From: JASFRI01 sp050115015
Lineage (GTDB): Bacteria; Acidobacteriota; Polarisedimenticolia; CBDVAL01
Length of the DNA: 15,250 nucleotides
Direction: 5' to 3'
Assembly: GCA_050115015.1 (NCBI GenBank)
Contig: JASFRI010000055.1
Coordinates: 1-15,250 of the forward strand
Shown: positions 7,048 through 13,657 of the stretch, piece after piece
Layout of the letters: every line of letters begins with the position of its first letter
Numbering within the stretch: the first letter of the stretch is position 1
Notes under the pieces: generated by a model
What the model was told of the DNA's origin: nothing
Seen by the model: the letters and a program-made list of their open reading frames with translations, nothing else
Database searches by the model: none
Made by a program: the position numbers and the translations under genes

Positions 7048-7107
7048 AGATCCCCCGGTCGGGTCGAGGTCGCGTCCGGGCGGGCGCCAGCGGCCCCGGA
7101 GGGTCCC

Positions 7108-8247
7108 ATGCCGATCGCTGCCGCGCTCGTCGTCGTACTCGCCGCCACCCAGCCGCGTCCCGTGGGGCCCGTGCCCCCGGGCACGATCACGTCTAGCGAT
7201 CACTGCGGCAGCTGCCACGTGGACATCTACGAGACGTGGAAGGAATCGGCGCACGCGAACGCCGTCGAGGGCTCCCCCTTCCTGGAGGCCTACCGGGATG
7301 CGGTCCGGCGCCAGGGGCCCGACGTCTCGACGGTCTGCCTGCGCTGCCATGCTCCCGTCGTCGAGGTGAACCGGGACTACGCGCTGGACAAGCGGATCAC
7401 CTGGGAGGGCGTCAGCTGCGACGTCTGCCACAGCCTGGAGAAGGTCGACCTGTCCCACGGCTCCCCGCGGAACGTGTGGGCGTTCGGCCCCGTGAAGCGC
7501 GGCCCGATCCGGGATGCGGCGGCCCTGGCCCACGAGGTGGAGTACTCGGAGCTCCACGAGACCTCCCTCGGGTGTGCCGGCTGCCACGAGTACCGGAACG
7601 GGGACGGTCTCCTGGTCCTGTCCACGTACTCGGAATGGCAGTCGAGCCGGGCGGCGCGGAACGGCGTTCCCTGCCAGGCCTGCCACATGGGGCGCACCCG
7701 GGCGCGGGTTGTCGATCCCCGCGTGCACCGCGAGACCGGCGCGGAGATCAATCTGCACGATGTTCCCGGCGGACACTCCCTGGACCAGCTCCACAAGGCC
7801 CTGCGGGTGAAGCTCGACCCCCGGCGCGAAGGGGACGAGCTGTTCCTGCGGGTGTCGCTGGAGAACCGCGGCGCCGGCCACGCGGTGCCGACGGGGATGC
7901 CCGGGCGGAAGGTCATCCTGCAGGTCACCATGCGGGACACCCACGGCAACACCGGCGAGGCCAGCCGCGTCTATGCGCGCCTGTTCCGGGATGCCTCGGG
8001 GAACACGATCGTGCGCGACGGGGATTGCTTCGCCCGTGGCGTGCAGCTCGAGGAGGACTCGAGGATCGCCGCCGACGAGGAGCGAATCGAGGAGTTCCGC
8101 TTTCCGGTGGCCGTCAGCGCCACCGCCTTCCTCACGCTGAAGCTCCTGTACGAGCACTCGCCGATGGGGAACGACGAGAGCCGCATCCGGCTGACTTTCT
8201 ACTCCGAGGACCGCACCCTCGTCCCGGAGGCACAGCCGCCGCGCTGA
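7108..8247 (+). CDS. Five-heme c-type cytochrome, cytochrome c-554-like
   Basis: Predicted 379-aa protein with a short hydrophobic N-terminus (IAAALVVVLAAT, residues 3-14) that would serve as signal peptide or anchor, though its n-region lacks the usual basic residues. Five CxxCH motifs are visible: CGSCH 33-37, CLRCH 77-81, CDVCH 104-108, CAGCH 156-160 and CQACH 189-193. The spacing and the HCGSCH...W..S.HA start fit the cytochrome c-554 superfamily. Conserved distal His candidates include H49 and the His in GGHSLDQL (223). From about 230 a heme-free beta-domain follows, with AGHAVPTGMPGRKV at 256-269, analogous to TGHKLISGYPEGRR in the divergent cytochrome; the two proteins therefore share architecture. 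The start at 7108 has GGAGGG nearby and lies downstream of the predicted promoter. It is likely a periplasmic electron carrier or part of a respiratory complex; partner and substrate are unknown. Confidence 0.9.
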   Translation: MPIAAALVVVLAATQPRPVGPVPPGTITSSDHCGSCHVDIYETWKESAHANAVEGSPFLEAYRDAVRRQGPDVSTVCLRCHAPVVEVNRDYALDKRITWEGVSCDVCHSLEKVDLSHGSPRNVWAFGPVKRGPIRDAAALAHEVEYSELHETSLGCAGCHEYRNGDGLLVLSTYSEWQSSRAARNGVPCQACHMGRTRARVVDPRVHRETGAEINLHDVPGGHSLDQLHKALRVKLDPRREGDELFLRVSLENRGAGHAVPTGMPGRKVILQVTMRDTHGNTGEASRVYARLFRDASGNTIVRDGDCFARGVQLEEDSRIAADEERIEEFRFPVAVSATAFLTLKLLYEHSPMGNDESRIRLTFYSEDRTLVPEAQPPR

Positions 8248-8283
8248 GGGAAGGAAGCCGCTGGCTAGCTCGCCAGCGCGGCG
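8237..8283. terminator. Overlapping inverted repeats at the convergent gene ends
   Basis: CGCCGCGCTG (8237-8246) pairs with CAGCGCGGCG (8274-8283), a perfect 10-bp stem spanning both stop codons. A competing hairpin CGCTGGC/GCCAGCG (8259-8265 with 8272-8278, 6-nt loop) sits inside. The two genes end only 17 bp apart, so this is probably a shared bidirectional 3' end. No T tract is present. Confidence 0.4.
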
Positions 8284-8717
8284 TGCTCCACCTCGACCAG
8301 CGGCTCCACCAGGACCTCCGCGTGGATCGCCTTGGCGATCAGGCACCCCCGGTGGGCCTTCTCGACGATTCGCAGGGCGCGGCCCCGATCGTCGGCCCGG
8401 GCGACGACGATGTGCGGACGCAGCCGGATCTCCCGGATGCGGAACCGTCGGTCATCCCCGCGGTCCAGCAACCCGGTCGCGGGGACGTCCAGGGCCACCA
8501 GGTCCAGATTCGAGTTCCTGGCAATGGCCACGAACGTGGCCATGAAGCACGACGCGACCGCCCCCACGAACAGGTGTTCCGGGCTCCAGAACCCCTCTGG
8601 CCCGCCGAATTCGGCCGCCGTGGCGACCTCGATCGGCGGCAGCGAGGAGGAGCCCGCCCAGCCCTCCCGGTCCGACGTCCAGTGGACCGTCACGGGGTAC
8701 TCATGCAGGTCGTGCAT
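8265..8717 (-). CDS. OsmC/Ohr-family peroxiredoxin-like protein
   Basis: Predicted 150-aa soluble cytoplasmic protein, the usual length for OsmC/Ohr. The family reduces organic hydroperoxides through a peroxidatic and a resolving cysteine. C57 in the central-helix motif VGAVASCFMATF and C125 in HRGCLIAKAI occupy the expected positions, and the fold is preceded by FWSPEHLFVGA. The second Cys lacks the CPV/CPI context of typical Ohr, so it is better called OsmC-family than Ohr. The ATG at 8717 has AAGGAG 5-10 nt upstream. It starts 34 bp after the beta-gamma oxidoreductase subunit on the same strand with no evident terminator or promoter between, so it is probably the last gene of that operon. 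Protection of the oxygen-sensitive Fe-S enzyme encoded upstream is an inference. Confidence 0.9.
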   Translation of the reverse strand: MHDLHEYPVTVHWTSDREGWAGSSSLPPIEVATAAEFGGPEGFWSPEHLFVGAVASCFMATFVAIARNSNLDLVALDVPATGLLDRGDDRRFRIREIRLRPHIVVARADDRGRALRIVEKAHRGCLIAKAIHAEVLVEPLVEVEHAALAS

Positions 8718-8751
8718 GATTTCTCCTTCGCGTGCCCTCCGTCGTCCGGGA

Positions 8752-10191
8752 TCAGCCGGAGACCGGGGCCGGCTCCTTCGGGGCGCGGCGCGCGTGCTCT
8801 GCACCCGCGGCCAGGGCCTCCCGGTTCTTCGCAAGGACTCCGTCCTGGAAGAACGTCTCCAGGGCCTTGACGGCGGTCTCCATGGGCAGGGCGCCGGACA
8901 GCTCCAGGTAGGCCCCGAGCATCACCATGTTGGCCCCGCGTGGATTCCCCAGCCGGTCGGCGATCTCCGTGACGGGGATGCCCAGGGCCTGGATGTCGTC
9001 CCGGGACGGCGGGCGGTCGATCATCGAGGTGTTGTAGATGACGATCCCGCCCGGCGTGACCTCCGGCACAAACCGCTCCAGCGAGGGGAGGTTCATGGCG
9101 AAGAGCACGTTCGGGCGGGTGATCAGCGGAGAACCGACCGGCTGCCGAGAGATGCAGACGTGGCAATGCGCGGTACCGCCGCGCATCTCGGGACCGTAGG
9201 AGGGAAGCCAGGACACCTGCAGTCCGGCGAGCCGACCGGTCTCCGCAAGAACCAGACCCGTGGTGAGGGCCCCCTGACCGCCGAACCCGGAGGCCTTCGC
9301 GCGCAGGTCGACGTCTCCGAGCGACTCCGAGGGGCGGGGAGGGGGACCCTGCTGGATCCCCAGGATCTCCGGGACCTGCTCCCGCGGAACCTGCCGGCGG
9401 GGCCGCGGTCCGCCCGGCGGTTCGTCGGTCCGGTCCCGGTAGACGCCCAGGGGGAACTTCTTGACCATCTCCTCGAGAGTCCAGGCGCAGGCCTCCACGG
9501 GCGTCATCTTCCATCCCGTGGGGCACGGGGAGAGGATCTCCACCAGCGAGAAGCCCATCCCCTTCACCTGGTTCTCCAGCGCCCGGCGGACCGCCTGGCG
9601 CACCTTGCGGTTATGGCGATTGTCCCCGAGGGCGACCCGCTCGAGGTACACGGGCGCCTCGAGCTGGGACAGCAGCTCGCAGACCCGGATGGGATATCCG
9701 TCGTTGTGGACGTCCCTCCCTGCAGGGGTGGTCGCCGTGCGCTGGCCGGCGAGGGTCGTGGGCGCCATCTGCCCTCCGGTCATCCCGTAGATGGCGTTGT
9801 TGATGAAGAACACCGTGAGGTTCTCCCCGCGGTTCGCGGCGTGGAGGATCTCCGCGGTGCCGATGGCCGCGAGGTCGCCGTCGCCCTGGTAGACGACGGC
9901 GATGCTGTCGGGATGGGCGCGCTTGGCGCCCGTCGCGGCCGCCGGGGCGCGGCCATGGGCCGCCTGGATGTTCCCCACGTCCATGTAGTAGTAGGCGAAG
10001 ACGGAGCAGCCGACGGGGCTCATCAGGATCGTGCGATCCTGGATGCCCAGATCGTCGATCGCCTCGGCGATCATCTTGTGGACGTTCCCGTGTCCGCACC
10101 CGGGACAGTAGTGCGTCGTCCCCTGGTCGCCTCCCTTGCGGTCGAAGCGGCCGTAGAAGGAATGGGGCCGGTCAAACAGCGGATCGGACAT
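8752..10191 (-). CDS. 2-oxoacid:ferredoxin oxidoreductase, fused beta (TPP-binding) and gamma subunits
   Basis: This 479-aa protein joins two subunits usually encoded separately. Residues 1-250 are the beta subunit: YCPGCGHG (28-35) and the TPP/Mg motif GDGD (103-106) running to NN at 131-132. Residues 294-470 are the gamma subunit: GFGGQG (302-307) and SYGPEMRGGTAHCHVCIS (331-348). A Pro/Arg-rich linker (about 251-293) connects them, in one uninterrupted frame. With the alpha and ferredoxin subunits it would form the cytoplasmic enzyme that decarboxylates a 2-oxoacid to its acyl-CoA and reduces ferredoxin. The alpha subunit is VorB-like, so branched-chain 2-oxoacids are the likely substrate, but specificity cannot be read from sequence alone. 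The ATG at 10191 has GGGAGGAG upstream and overlaps the end of the alpha gene by 20 bp, suggesting translational coupling. Confidence 0.93.
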   Translation of the reverse strand: MSDPLFDRPHSFYGRFDRKGGDQGTTHYCPGCGHGNVHKMIAEAIDDLGIQDRTILMSPVGCSVFAYYYMDVGNIQAAHGRAPAAATGAKRAHPDSIAVVYQGDGDLAAIGTAEILHAANRGENLTVFFINNAIYGMTGGQMAPTTLAGQRTATTPAGRDVHNDGYPIRVCELLSQLEAPVYLERVALGDNRHNRKVRQAVRRALENQVKGMGFSLVEILSPCPTGWKMTPVEACAWTLEEMVKKFPLGVYRDRTDEPPGGPRPRRQVPREQVPEILGIQQGPPPRPSESLGDVDLRAKASGFGGQGALTTGLVLAETGRLAGLQVSWLPSYGPEMRGGTAHCHVCISRQPVGSPLITRPNVLFAMNLPSLERFVPEVTPGGIVIYNTSMIDRPPSRDDIQALGIPVTEIADRLGNPRGANMVMLGAYLELSGALPMETAVKALETFFQDGVLAKNREALAAGAEHARRAPKEPAPVSG

Positions 10192-11242
10192 GGCTCTCCT
10201 CCCGGATACGTAGCACTTGCTCGAGGATCTCCTCGTCGCTGGGGACCACGCCCCCGACGCGGCCGTAGAACTCCACGGGGCAGCGACCCTCCACGGCGAG
10301 CCGGACGTCCTGGATCATCTGTCCGTTGCTCATCTCCACGACCAGGATGTGCTCGACCCGTCCGGCCAGATCGCGGAACAGCTCGTTGGGGAAAGGCCAG
10401 AGCGAGATCGGCCGCACCAGGCCGAGCCGGATCCCCTGCCGCCGGGCGGCGTCCACCGTGCTCCTGAGGATGCGGCCGATGATGCCGTATCCGACGACGA
10501 TCCGCTCGGCATCCTCGGTCCGGTAGGTGTCCCACCGCACCTCGTGCTTCTCCACCTCGCGGTACTTCTCCTGGAGCTTGAGGACGTGGGCCTCCAGGAC
10601 GGCCGGATCCAGGTAGATGGAGCTCACGAGGTTGCCGCGGGTCTCCGCGTTCCCCTGGACCGACCAGGGCTTCGGCGCCGGCGCCGGCGCCGGCGGCGGG
10701 AACGCCACCGGCTCGATCATCTGTCCGACGTAGCCGTCCACCAGGACGATGGCCGGGTTCCGGTAACGGTCCGCCAGCTCGAAGGCGAGCATCGTCAGAT
10801 CGCACATCTCCTGGGCGGATGCGGGGGCAAGGACGATGTTGCGGTAGCAGCCATGGCCGCCCCCCTTCACCATCTGCAGGTAGTCTCCCTGCTCCGGCGC
10901 GATGTTCCCGAGCCCGGGGCCGCCGCGCATGACGTCGACGATGACGGCGGGAAGCTCCGCGCCTGCAATGTAGGAGATCCCCTCCTGCATGAGCGAGAGC
11001 CCGGGGCCGGACGACGCGGTCATGGCGCGGTCACCGGCGGCGGAAGCCCCGTACACCATGTTGATGGCCGCGACCTCGCTCTCCGCCTGGACGAAGGTGC
11101 CTCCGGTCGCCGGGAAGAAGCGCGCCGCGGACTCCGCGAGCTCGCTGGCGGGCGTGATGGGGTACCCGTAGAACCCGTTGCAGCCGGCCAGCAGCGCACC
11201 GCGGACCGCCGCCTCGTTCCCCTTGATCAGCTGTCCCGGCAT
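10172..11242 (-). CDS. vorB: 2-oxoacid:ferredoxin oxidoreductase alpha subunit, VorB-type (3-methyl-2-oxobutanoate)
   Basis: This 356-aa protein is the pyrimidine-binding and domain II subunit. KGNEAAVRGALLAGC...YPITP (residues 7-31) is the family N-terminus. QAESEVAAINMVYGASAAG, GLSLMQEGISYIAGAELP and MRGGPGLGNI...GDYLQMVKGGGHG match VorB-type enzymes better than 2-oxoglutarate KorA types (which usually carry MEDE and RWGTHGD in these places); that distinction is from memory of the families. The symbol follows the usage in which VorB is the alpha subunit; nomenclature varies. A Pro-Ala linker (FPPPAPAPAPKP, about residues 185-196) separates the two halves. The ATG at 11242 has GGGAGGGA upstream. 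It lies 10 bp after the ferredoxin gene and overlaps the beta-gamma gene by 20 bp, so all are one operon. Confidence 0.92.
   Translation of the reverse strand: MPGQLIKGNEAAVRGALLAGCNGFYGYPITPASELAESAARFFPATGGTFVQAESEVAAINMVYGASAAGDRAMTASSGPGLSLMQEGISYIAGAELPAVIVDVMRGGPGLGNIAPEQGDYLQMVKGGGHGCYRNIVLAPASAQEMCDLTMLAFELADRYRNPAIVLVDGYVGQMIEPVAFPPPAPAPAPKPWSVQGNAETRGNLVSSIYLDPAVLEAHVLKLQEKYREVEKHEVRWDTYRTEDAERIVVGYGIIGRILRSTVDAARRQGIRLGLVRPISLWPFPNELFRDLAGRVEHILVVEMSNGQMIQDVRLAVEGRCPVEFYGRVGGVVPSDEEILEQVLRIREESHVRSAV
10674..10691. repeat. (GGCGCC)x3 hexanucleotide repeat inside vorB
   Basis: Three perfect tandem copies of the self-complementary hexamer GGCGCC encode the alternating Pro-Ala stretch of the alpha-subunit linker. 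Gain or loss of a unit changes the linker by two residues without a frameshift. Confidence 0.8.
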
Positions 11243-11252
11243 GTTCCCTCCC

Positions 11253-11498
11253 TTAGCTCATCAGCCGGCAGATCGTCAGACCGTCCGGCTCGGGGCAGGC
11301 ATAGAAGCAGACGCCACAGCCCGAGCACCCCTCCGCGACGAACCGGACCGGGAAGTACCCGAGCCGGTTGACCCGGTCGCGCTGGATCTCGAGCAGATGC
11401 TGGGGACAGGCCTGCACGCACAGGCCGCAGCCCTTGCAGAGGTCCTGGTGAACCACGACCGTCGCCCGCATCCCCTTCTTCGCGGTGGCTGGCATCAT
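11253..11498 (-). CDS. 2x[4Fe-4S] ferredoxin-type delta subunit of the 2-oxoacid oxidoreductase
   Basis: This 81-aa protein has two CX2CX2CX3CP clusters: C21/C24/C27/C31 (CKGCGLCVQACP) and C58/C61/C64/C68 (CSGCGVCFYACPEP). Each should bind a [4Fe-4S] cluster and pass electrons from the TPP site to external ferredoxin. The size and position as first gene of the operon match delta subunits of VOR/KOR enzymes. Two adjacent ATGs (11498 and 11495) are possible starts; GGGAGGA lies 4 nt before the first and 7 nt before the second, so the true start could be either. It is followed after 10 bp by the alpha subunit gene. Upstream, 11499-11736 contains the predicted sigma-54-like promoter and a GC-rich leader. 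Confidence 0.93.
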   Translation of the reverse strand: MMPATAKKGMRATVVVHQDLCKGCGLCVQACPQHLLEIQRDRVNRLGYFPVRFVAEGCSGCGVCFYACPEPDGLTICRLMS

Positions 11499-11611
11499 CG
11501 GTCCTCCCGTTTCGAGGCGGCCGGTCCGACCTCCGGCCGCGGATCCGGTGCCGGCCCGTGCCGGATGTGGTCACGGGCCCGGAGCCCGGATGGCCCCACG
11601 AGCGCACTCAC

Positions 11612-11627
11612 TGCAAGGGACGTGCCC
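11612..11627 (-). promoter_or_regulatory. Sigma-54-like -24/-12 promoter of the 2-oxoacid oxidoreductase operon
   Basis: The minus strand reads GGGCACGTCCCTTGCA. GGCACG and TTGCA both match the consensus with exact GG-N10-GC spacing, making this the best of the five elements. The predicted start is near 11601, with a leader of about 103 nt to the ferredoxin ATG. Within the leader GGCCCGTG (11553-11560) and CACGGGCC (11572-11579) form a perfect 8-bp stem with an 11-nt loop, of unknown role. Confidence 0.55.
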
Positions 11628-11736
11628 AGGCCGGGAGGGGGAAGAGAGCGGTTGCAGGGGGCAGGAAGGCCCCGGGGGACGGGCCGGGAGGGCTTGGATG
11701 GGCTTTTTCCCGCACCCACTGGGGCGGGCTCGCGGG

Positions 11737-11958
11737 TCAGGAGGCCTCGGACGTGTCGCCCGCCGGCACCTCCGGCGCCTCCGCGGTGGTACGGGCCGTC
11801 TCCAGCTTGCGGATGCGACGGACCTTCCGCTGGAGGCGCTTGAGGCGGTGCATCTCCCTCCTGCGCTCCTCGCCCGCGAGGGCGTCCCCCTTCTCGCGGA
11901 TCTCCTTCCTGAGCTGGTCGATCTGGGGCTTCAGCGTACCGGCCTTCGTCTTCGGCAT
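11737..11958 (-). CDS. Small basic helical (coiled-coil-like) protein, function unknown
   Basis: This 73-aa protein starts MPKTKAGTLKPQIDQLRKEI. Residues 9-54 are rich in Lys, Arg, Glu and Leu with heptad-like spacing, consistent with one long charged helix. The last 18 residues are Ala/Thr/Glu-rich and probably disordered. There is no signal peptide, Cys or catalytic motif, and I do not recognise the family; RNA or ribosome association would be a guess from charge alone. The ATG at 11958 has a near-ideal ribosome binding site (GGGAGGT, 4 nt spacing) and a perfect TATAAT box about 55 bp upstream. It is transcribed divergently from the TPR gene, and its strong expression signals suggest an abundant protein. 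Confidence 0.75.
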   Translation of the reverse strand: MPKTKAGTLKPQIDQLRKEIREKGDALAGEERRREMHRLKRLQRKVRRIRKLETARTTAEAPEVPAGDTSEAS

Positions 11959-11983
11959 GGAACCTCCCTGCGGTTCTGGATGG

Positions 11984-12015
11984 CCCGGCGATCGGCCGGG
12001 CGGAGGCGCATTATA
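11984..12015 (-). promoter_or_regulatory. Sigma-70-like TATAAT box and 5' leader hairpin of the 73-aa protein gene
   Basis: The minus strand has a perfect TATAAT at 12015-12010; no good -35 box is visible 16-18 bp upstream. Just after the expected start (about 12003) a CCCGGC/GCCGGG stem (11984-11989 with 11995-12000, 5-nt loop) would form near the 5' end of the mRNA, a position that often stabilises transcripts. Confidence 0.55.
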
Positions 12016-12034
12016 GCGAAGAAGTGCGGCTCGT

Positions 12035-12063
12035 TTGACCCCCCGCGGGGTGACGGATAAGAT
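12035..12063 (+). promoter_or_regulatory. Sigma-70-like promoter of the TPR/membrane-protein pair
   Basis: TTGACC (12035-12040), a 17-bp spacer and TAAGAT (12058-12063) face the TPR gene. The start would fall at about 12070-12071, on or next to the ATG at 12071, implying a leaderless or nearly leaderless mRNA. No Shine-Dalgarno sequence is visible for either candidate ATG. Confidence 0.45.
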
Positions 12064-13657
12064 GCCGCGGATGCGTCGCCTCCGTTGGTCCCGCAGCGTA
12101 TGGCCCGCCTCCGCGATCGCCGTCGCCGCCGCGGCCCTCCTCGTCGCGCCCCTGGCCGCTCCGGTGCAGCGGCCCCCGCAGACCATCGACCGGACGGACC
12201 CGGAGTTCTGGGAGCGGACCCAGCAGCGGATCGGGGATCTGACGGCCGAGGCGTTCCTGGGCCGGGCGGCGGCGCTGATGGCGGAGGTGACCCCCGCCGA
12301 CAACGAGCGGGCGCTCCTCCTGCTCCAGAAGGCGGCAAAGCTCTACCCCGCCAATGCCGTCGTCCTCGCGGAGCTCTCCCGGGCGGCGCTCGCACCCTAT
12401 CGCTGGGTCTGGGATCGGGACGAGGTCTGGATGGGCCGCGGGCGGGATCTCCTGGAGGAGGCCCGGCGGATCGACCCCGATCTCCCGGAGGTCCAGCGCG
12501 CCGGAGGGCTCGTGGCGATGCTGGAGGACCGCCTCGACGAGGCCGAGGAGGGGCTCCGTGCCGCGCTGCGAGAGCGCCCGGAGGACCTGGAGAGCCTGCT
12601 GCTCCTCGGAGCCGTGCTGCGCCTCCAGGACCGGTACCGGGAGGCGTTCGAGGTCCTCGATCGCGCCATCGCGCTCGCCCCCGCCGACTGGCGCGGCTAC
12701 TCCGTCATGGGGGATGCCTACCGCGACGACGAGTGGTACGAGGAGGCGCTCACCCTCTACGGCAAGGCCCGGGACCTGCACGCCGGTGCCTTCGCCCCGC
12801 GGTTCGGCGAGGTCGCGGTCTTCCAGCGCACCGGCTTCTACCCGATCGTGAACAAGATGCAGCTGGAGCTGCTGCGCGATTTCCCGGAATGGGAGAACCT
12901 CGTCCTCCTGGGAGCGGCGGCTTGGCACATGCGCGTGGGAGAATACGATGCGGCTCTCGACGAGCTGGGCCAGATCGAGATGGGAGGGCGGCGGGGACTC
13001 TGTCAGGGCTCCGTGCTCTACCGGATCGGCGTCTGCCGCCGGCGGCTCGGCGACCCGGAGGGCGCGCTGGAGGTGCTCCGGACGGTGGTGGACGGATTCC
13101 CGGAGGCCCGGGACGGATCCGACTACGGACCGCTGGTGGTCTTCGCGGCGAGCCGGGAGCTGGCCGCGATCTACGACGAGCTGGGCCGGCCGCAGGAGGC
13201 CATCGACGTGCTGGAGATGGCGGCGGGCCGGGACGGCGCGCCGCTCACCCTGCAGCTCGAGCTGGCCCACCGCCTGGCAGGCTTCGGGCTGGACTCCCGC
13301 GCGGCGGCGGCGCTGCAGGCGGCGATCGCCGCCGAGACGGAGGAGGACCCGCTCTACCTCCGGGTGCGGGCCCGGGTCGACCTGGCCCGGGCCATCGCCG
13401 GCGCGGACGCGGATCGCGCCGCCGCCCGCGGCCTCCTGGAGGGGATCGCCGCGGAGGTCCGGGCGGAGGGGGCGCCGACGGATCTCTACGCCATGGCCCG
13501 GGGCTGCGCCCAGGCCGGGGACGTGGAGGCAGCCCTCGACTGGCTCGAGGACGCGGTGCGGCGCGGCTACGGTCACTTCGACGTCATCCGCGAGGAGCCG
13601 GACCTGCAGCCGCTCCGGGAGACGGAGCGCTACCGCTCCCTGATGAAGGGTAGGTGA
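12062..13657 (+). CDS. Exported or membrane-anchored TPR-repeat protein
   Basis: Predicted 531-aa protein. An N-terminal basic stretch and a hydrophobic segment (about residues 12-33) form a signal peptide or anchor. The rest is alpha-helical with several tetratricopeptide-like units, clearest around the repeated A...L..A..L.P patterns at about 85-115, 140-175, 176-210 and 215-245. Later degenerate repeats follow, and the C-terminal unit (YAMARGCAQAGDVEAALDWLEDAVRRGY...DPD-like EEPDLQPLRETERYRSL) is typical of bacterial TPR proteins. TPRs mediate protein interaction; no enzyme domain is seen. The start is uncertain: ATG 12062 is used, but the predicted promoter overlaps it and favours ATG 12071 (528 aa), with the signal peptide intact either way. 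The stop overlaps the next gene's GTG, so the two are translationally coupled and probably work together in the cell envelope. Confidence 0.85.
   Translation: MPRMRRLRWSRSVWPASAIAVAAAALLVAPLAAPVQRPPQTIDRTDPEFWERTQQRIGDLTAEAFLGRAAALMAEVTPADNERALLLLQKAAKLYPANAVVLAELSRAALAPYRWVWDRDEVWMGRGRDLLEEARRIDPDLPEVQRAGGLVAMLEDRLDEAEEGLRAALRERPEDLESLLLLGAVLRLQDRYREAFEVLDRAIALAPADWRGYSVMGDAYRDDEWYEEALTLYGKARDLHAGAFAPRFGEVAVFQRTGFYPIVNKMQLELLRDFPEWENLVLLGAAAWHMRVGEYDAALDELGQIEMGGRRGLCQGSVLYRIGVCRRRLGDPEGALEVLRTVVDGFPEARDGSDYGPLVVFAASRELAAIYDELGRPQEAIDVLEMAAGRDGAPLTLQLELAHRLAGFGLDSRAAAALQAAIAAETEEDPLYLRVRARVDLARAIAGADADRAAARGLLEGIAAEVRAEGAPTDLYAMARGCAQAGDVEAALDWLEDAVRRGYGHFDVIREEPDLQPLRETERYRSLMKGR

Larger units (their letters stand above)
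6316..7107. other. 792-bp non-coding region between divergent cytochrome genes
   Basis: I see no credible gene here; the open frames present lack ribosome binding sites and have mixed composition. It holds, left to right: a 15-bp-period tandem duplication (6345-6371), a leader stem-loop (6377-6412), a sigma-54-like promoter facing left (6428-6442), GGGGCAT copies at 6490-6496 and 6561-6567, a 21-bp-period repeat starting ATGGGGGAA at 6621 and 6642, an 11-bp-period repeat starting GCATGGA at 6711 and 6722, small hairpins at 6856-6875, 6886-6903 and 6981-6992, a long perfect palindrome (6905-6936), and a sigma-54-like promoter facing right (7032-7047). The size and content fit a shared control region for both cytochromes. 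No known riboswitch or tRNA was recognised. Confidence 0.6.

Noticed and set aside
6316..7107. Cyclic di-GMP (GEMM) or other known riboswitch
   Set aside because: Such elements often precede multiheme cytochromes, so both strands were searched for the GEMM core (GGCAAACC and GACGCAAAGCC). Only fragments such as CGCAAAG were found and no matching helices.
7036..7107. Upstream ATG start for the five-heme cytochrome
   Set aside because: It lies within the predicted -24/-12 element, has no ribosome binding site, and would place 24 non-hydrophobic residues before the signal peptide.
6502..8346. A 614-codon minus-strand frame opposite the five-heme cytochrome, running into the control region
   Set aside because: The plus-strand frame has five CxxCH motifs; this one has no recognisable domain and crosses the non-coding region and the palindrome.
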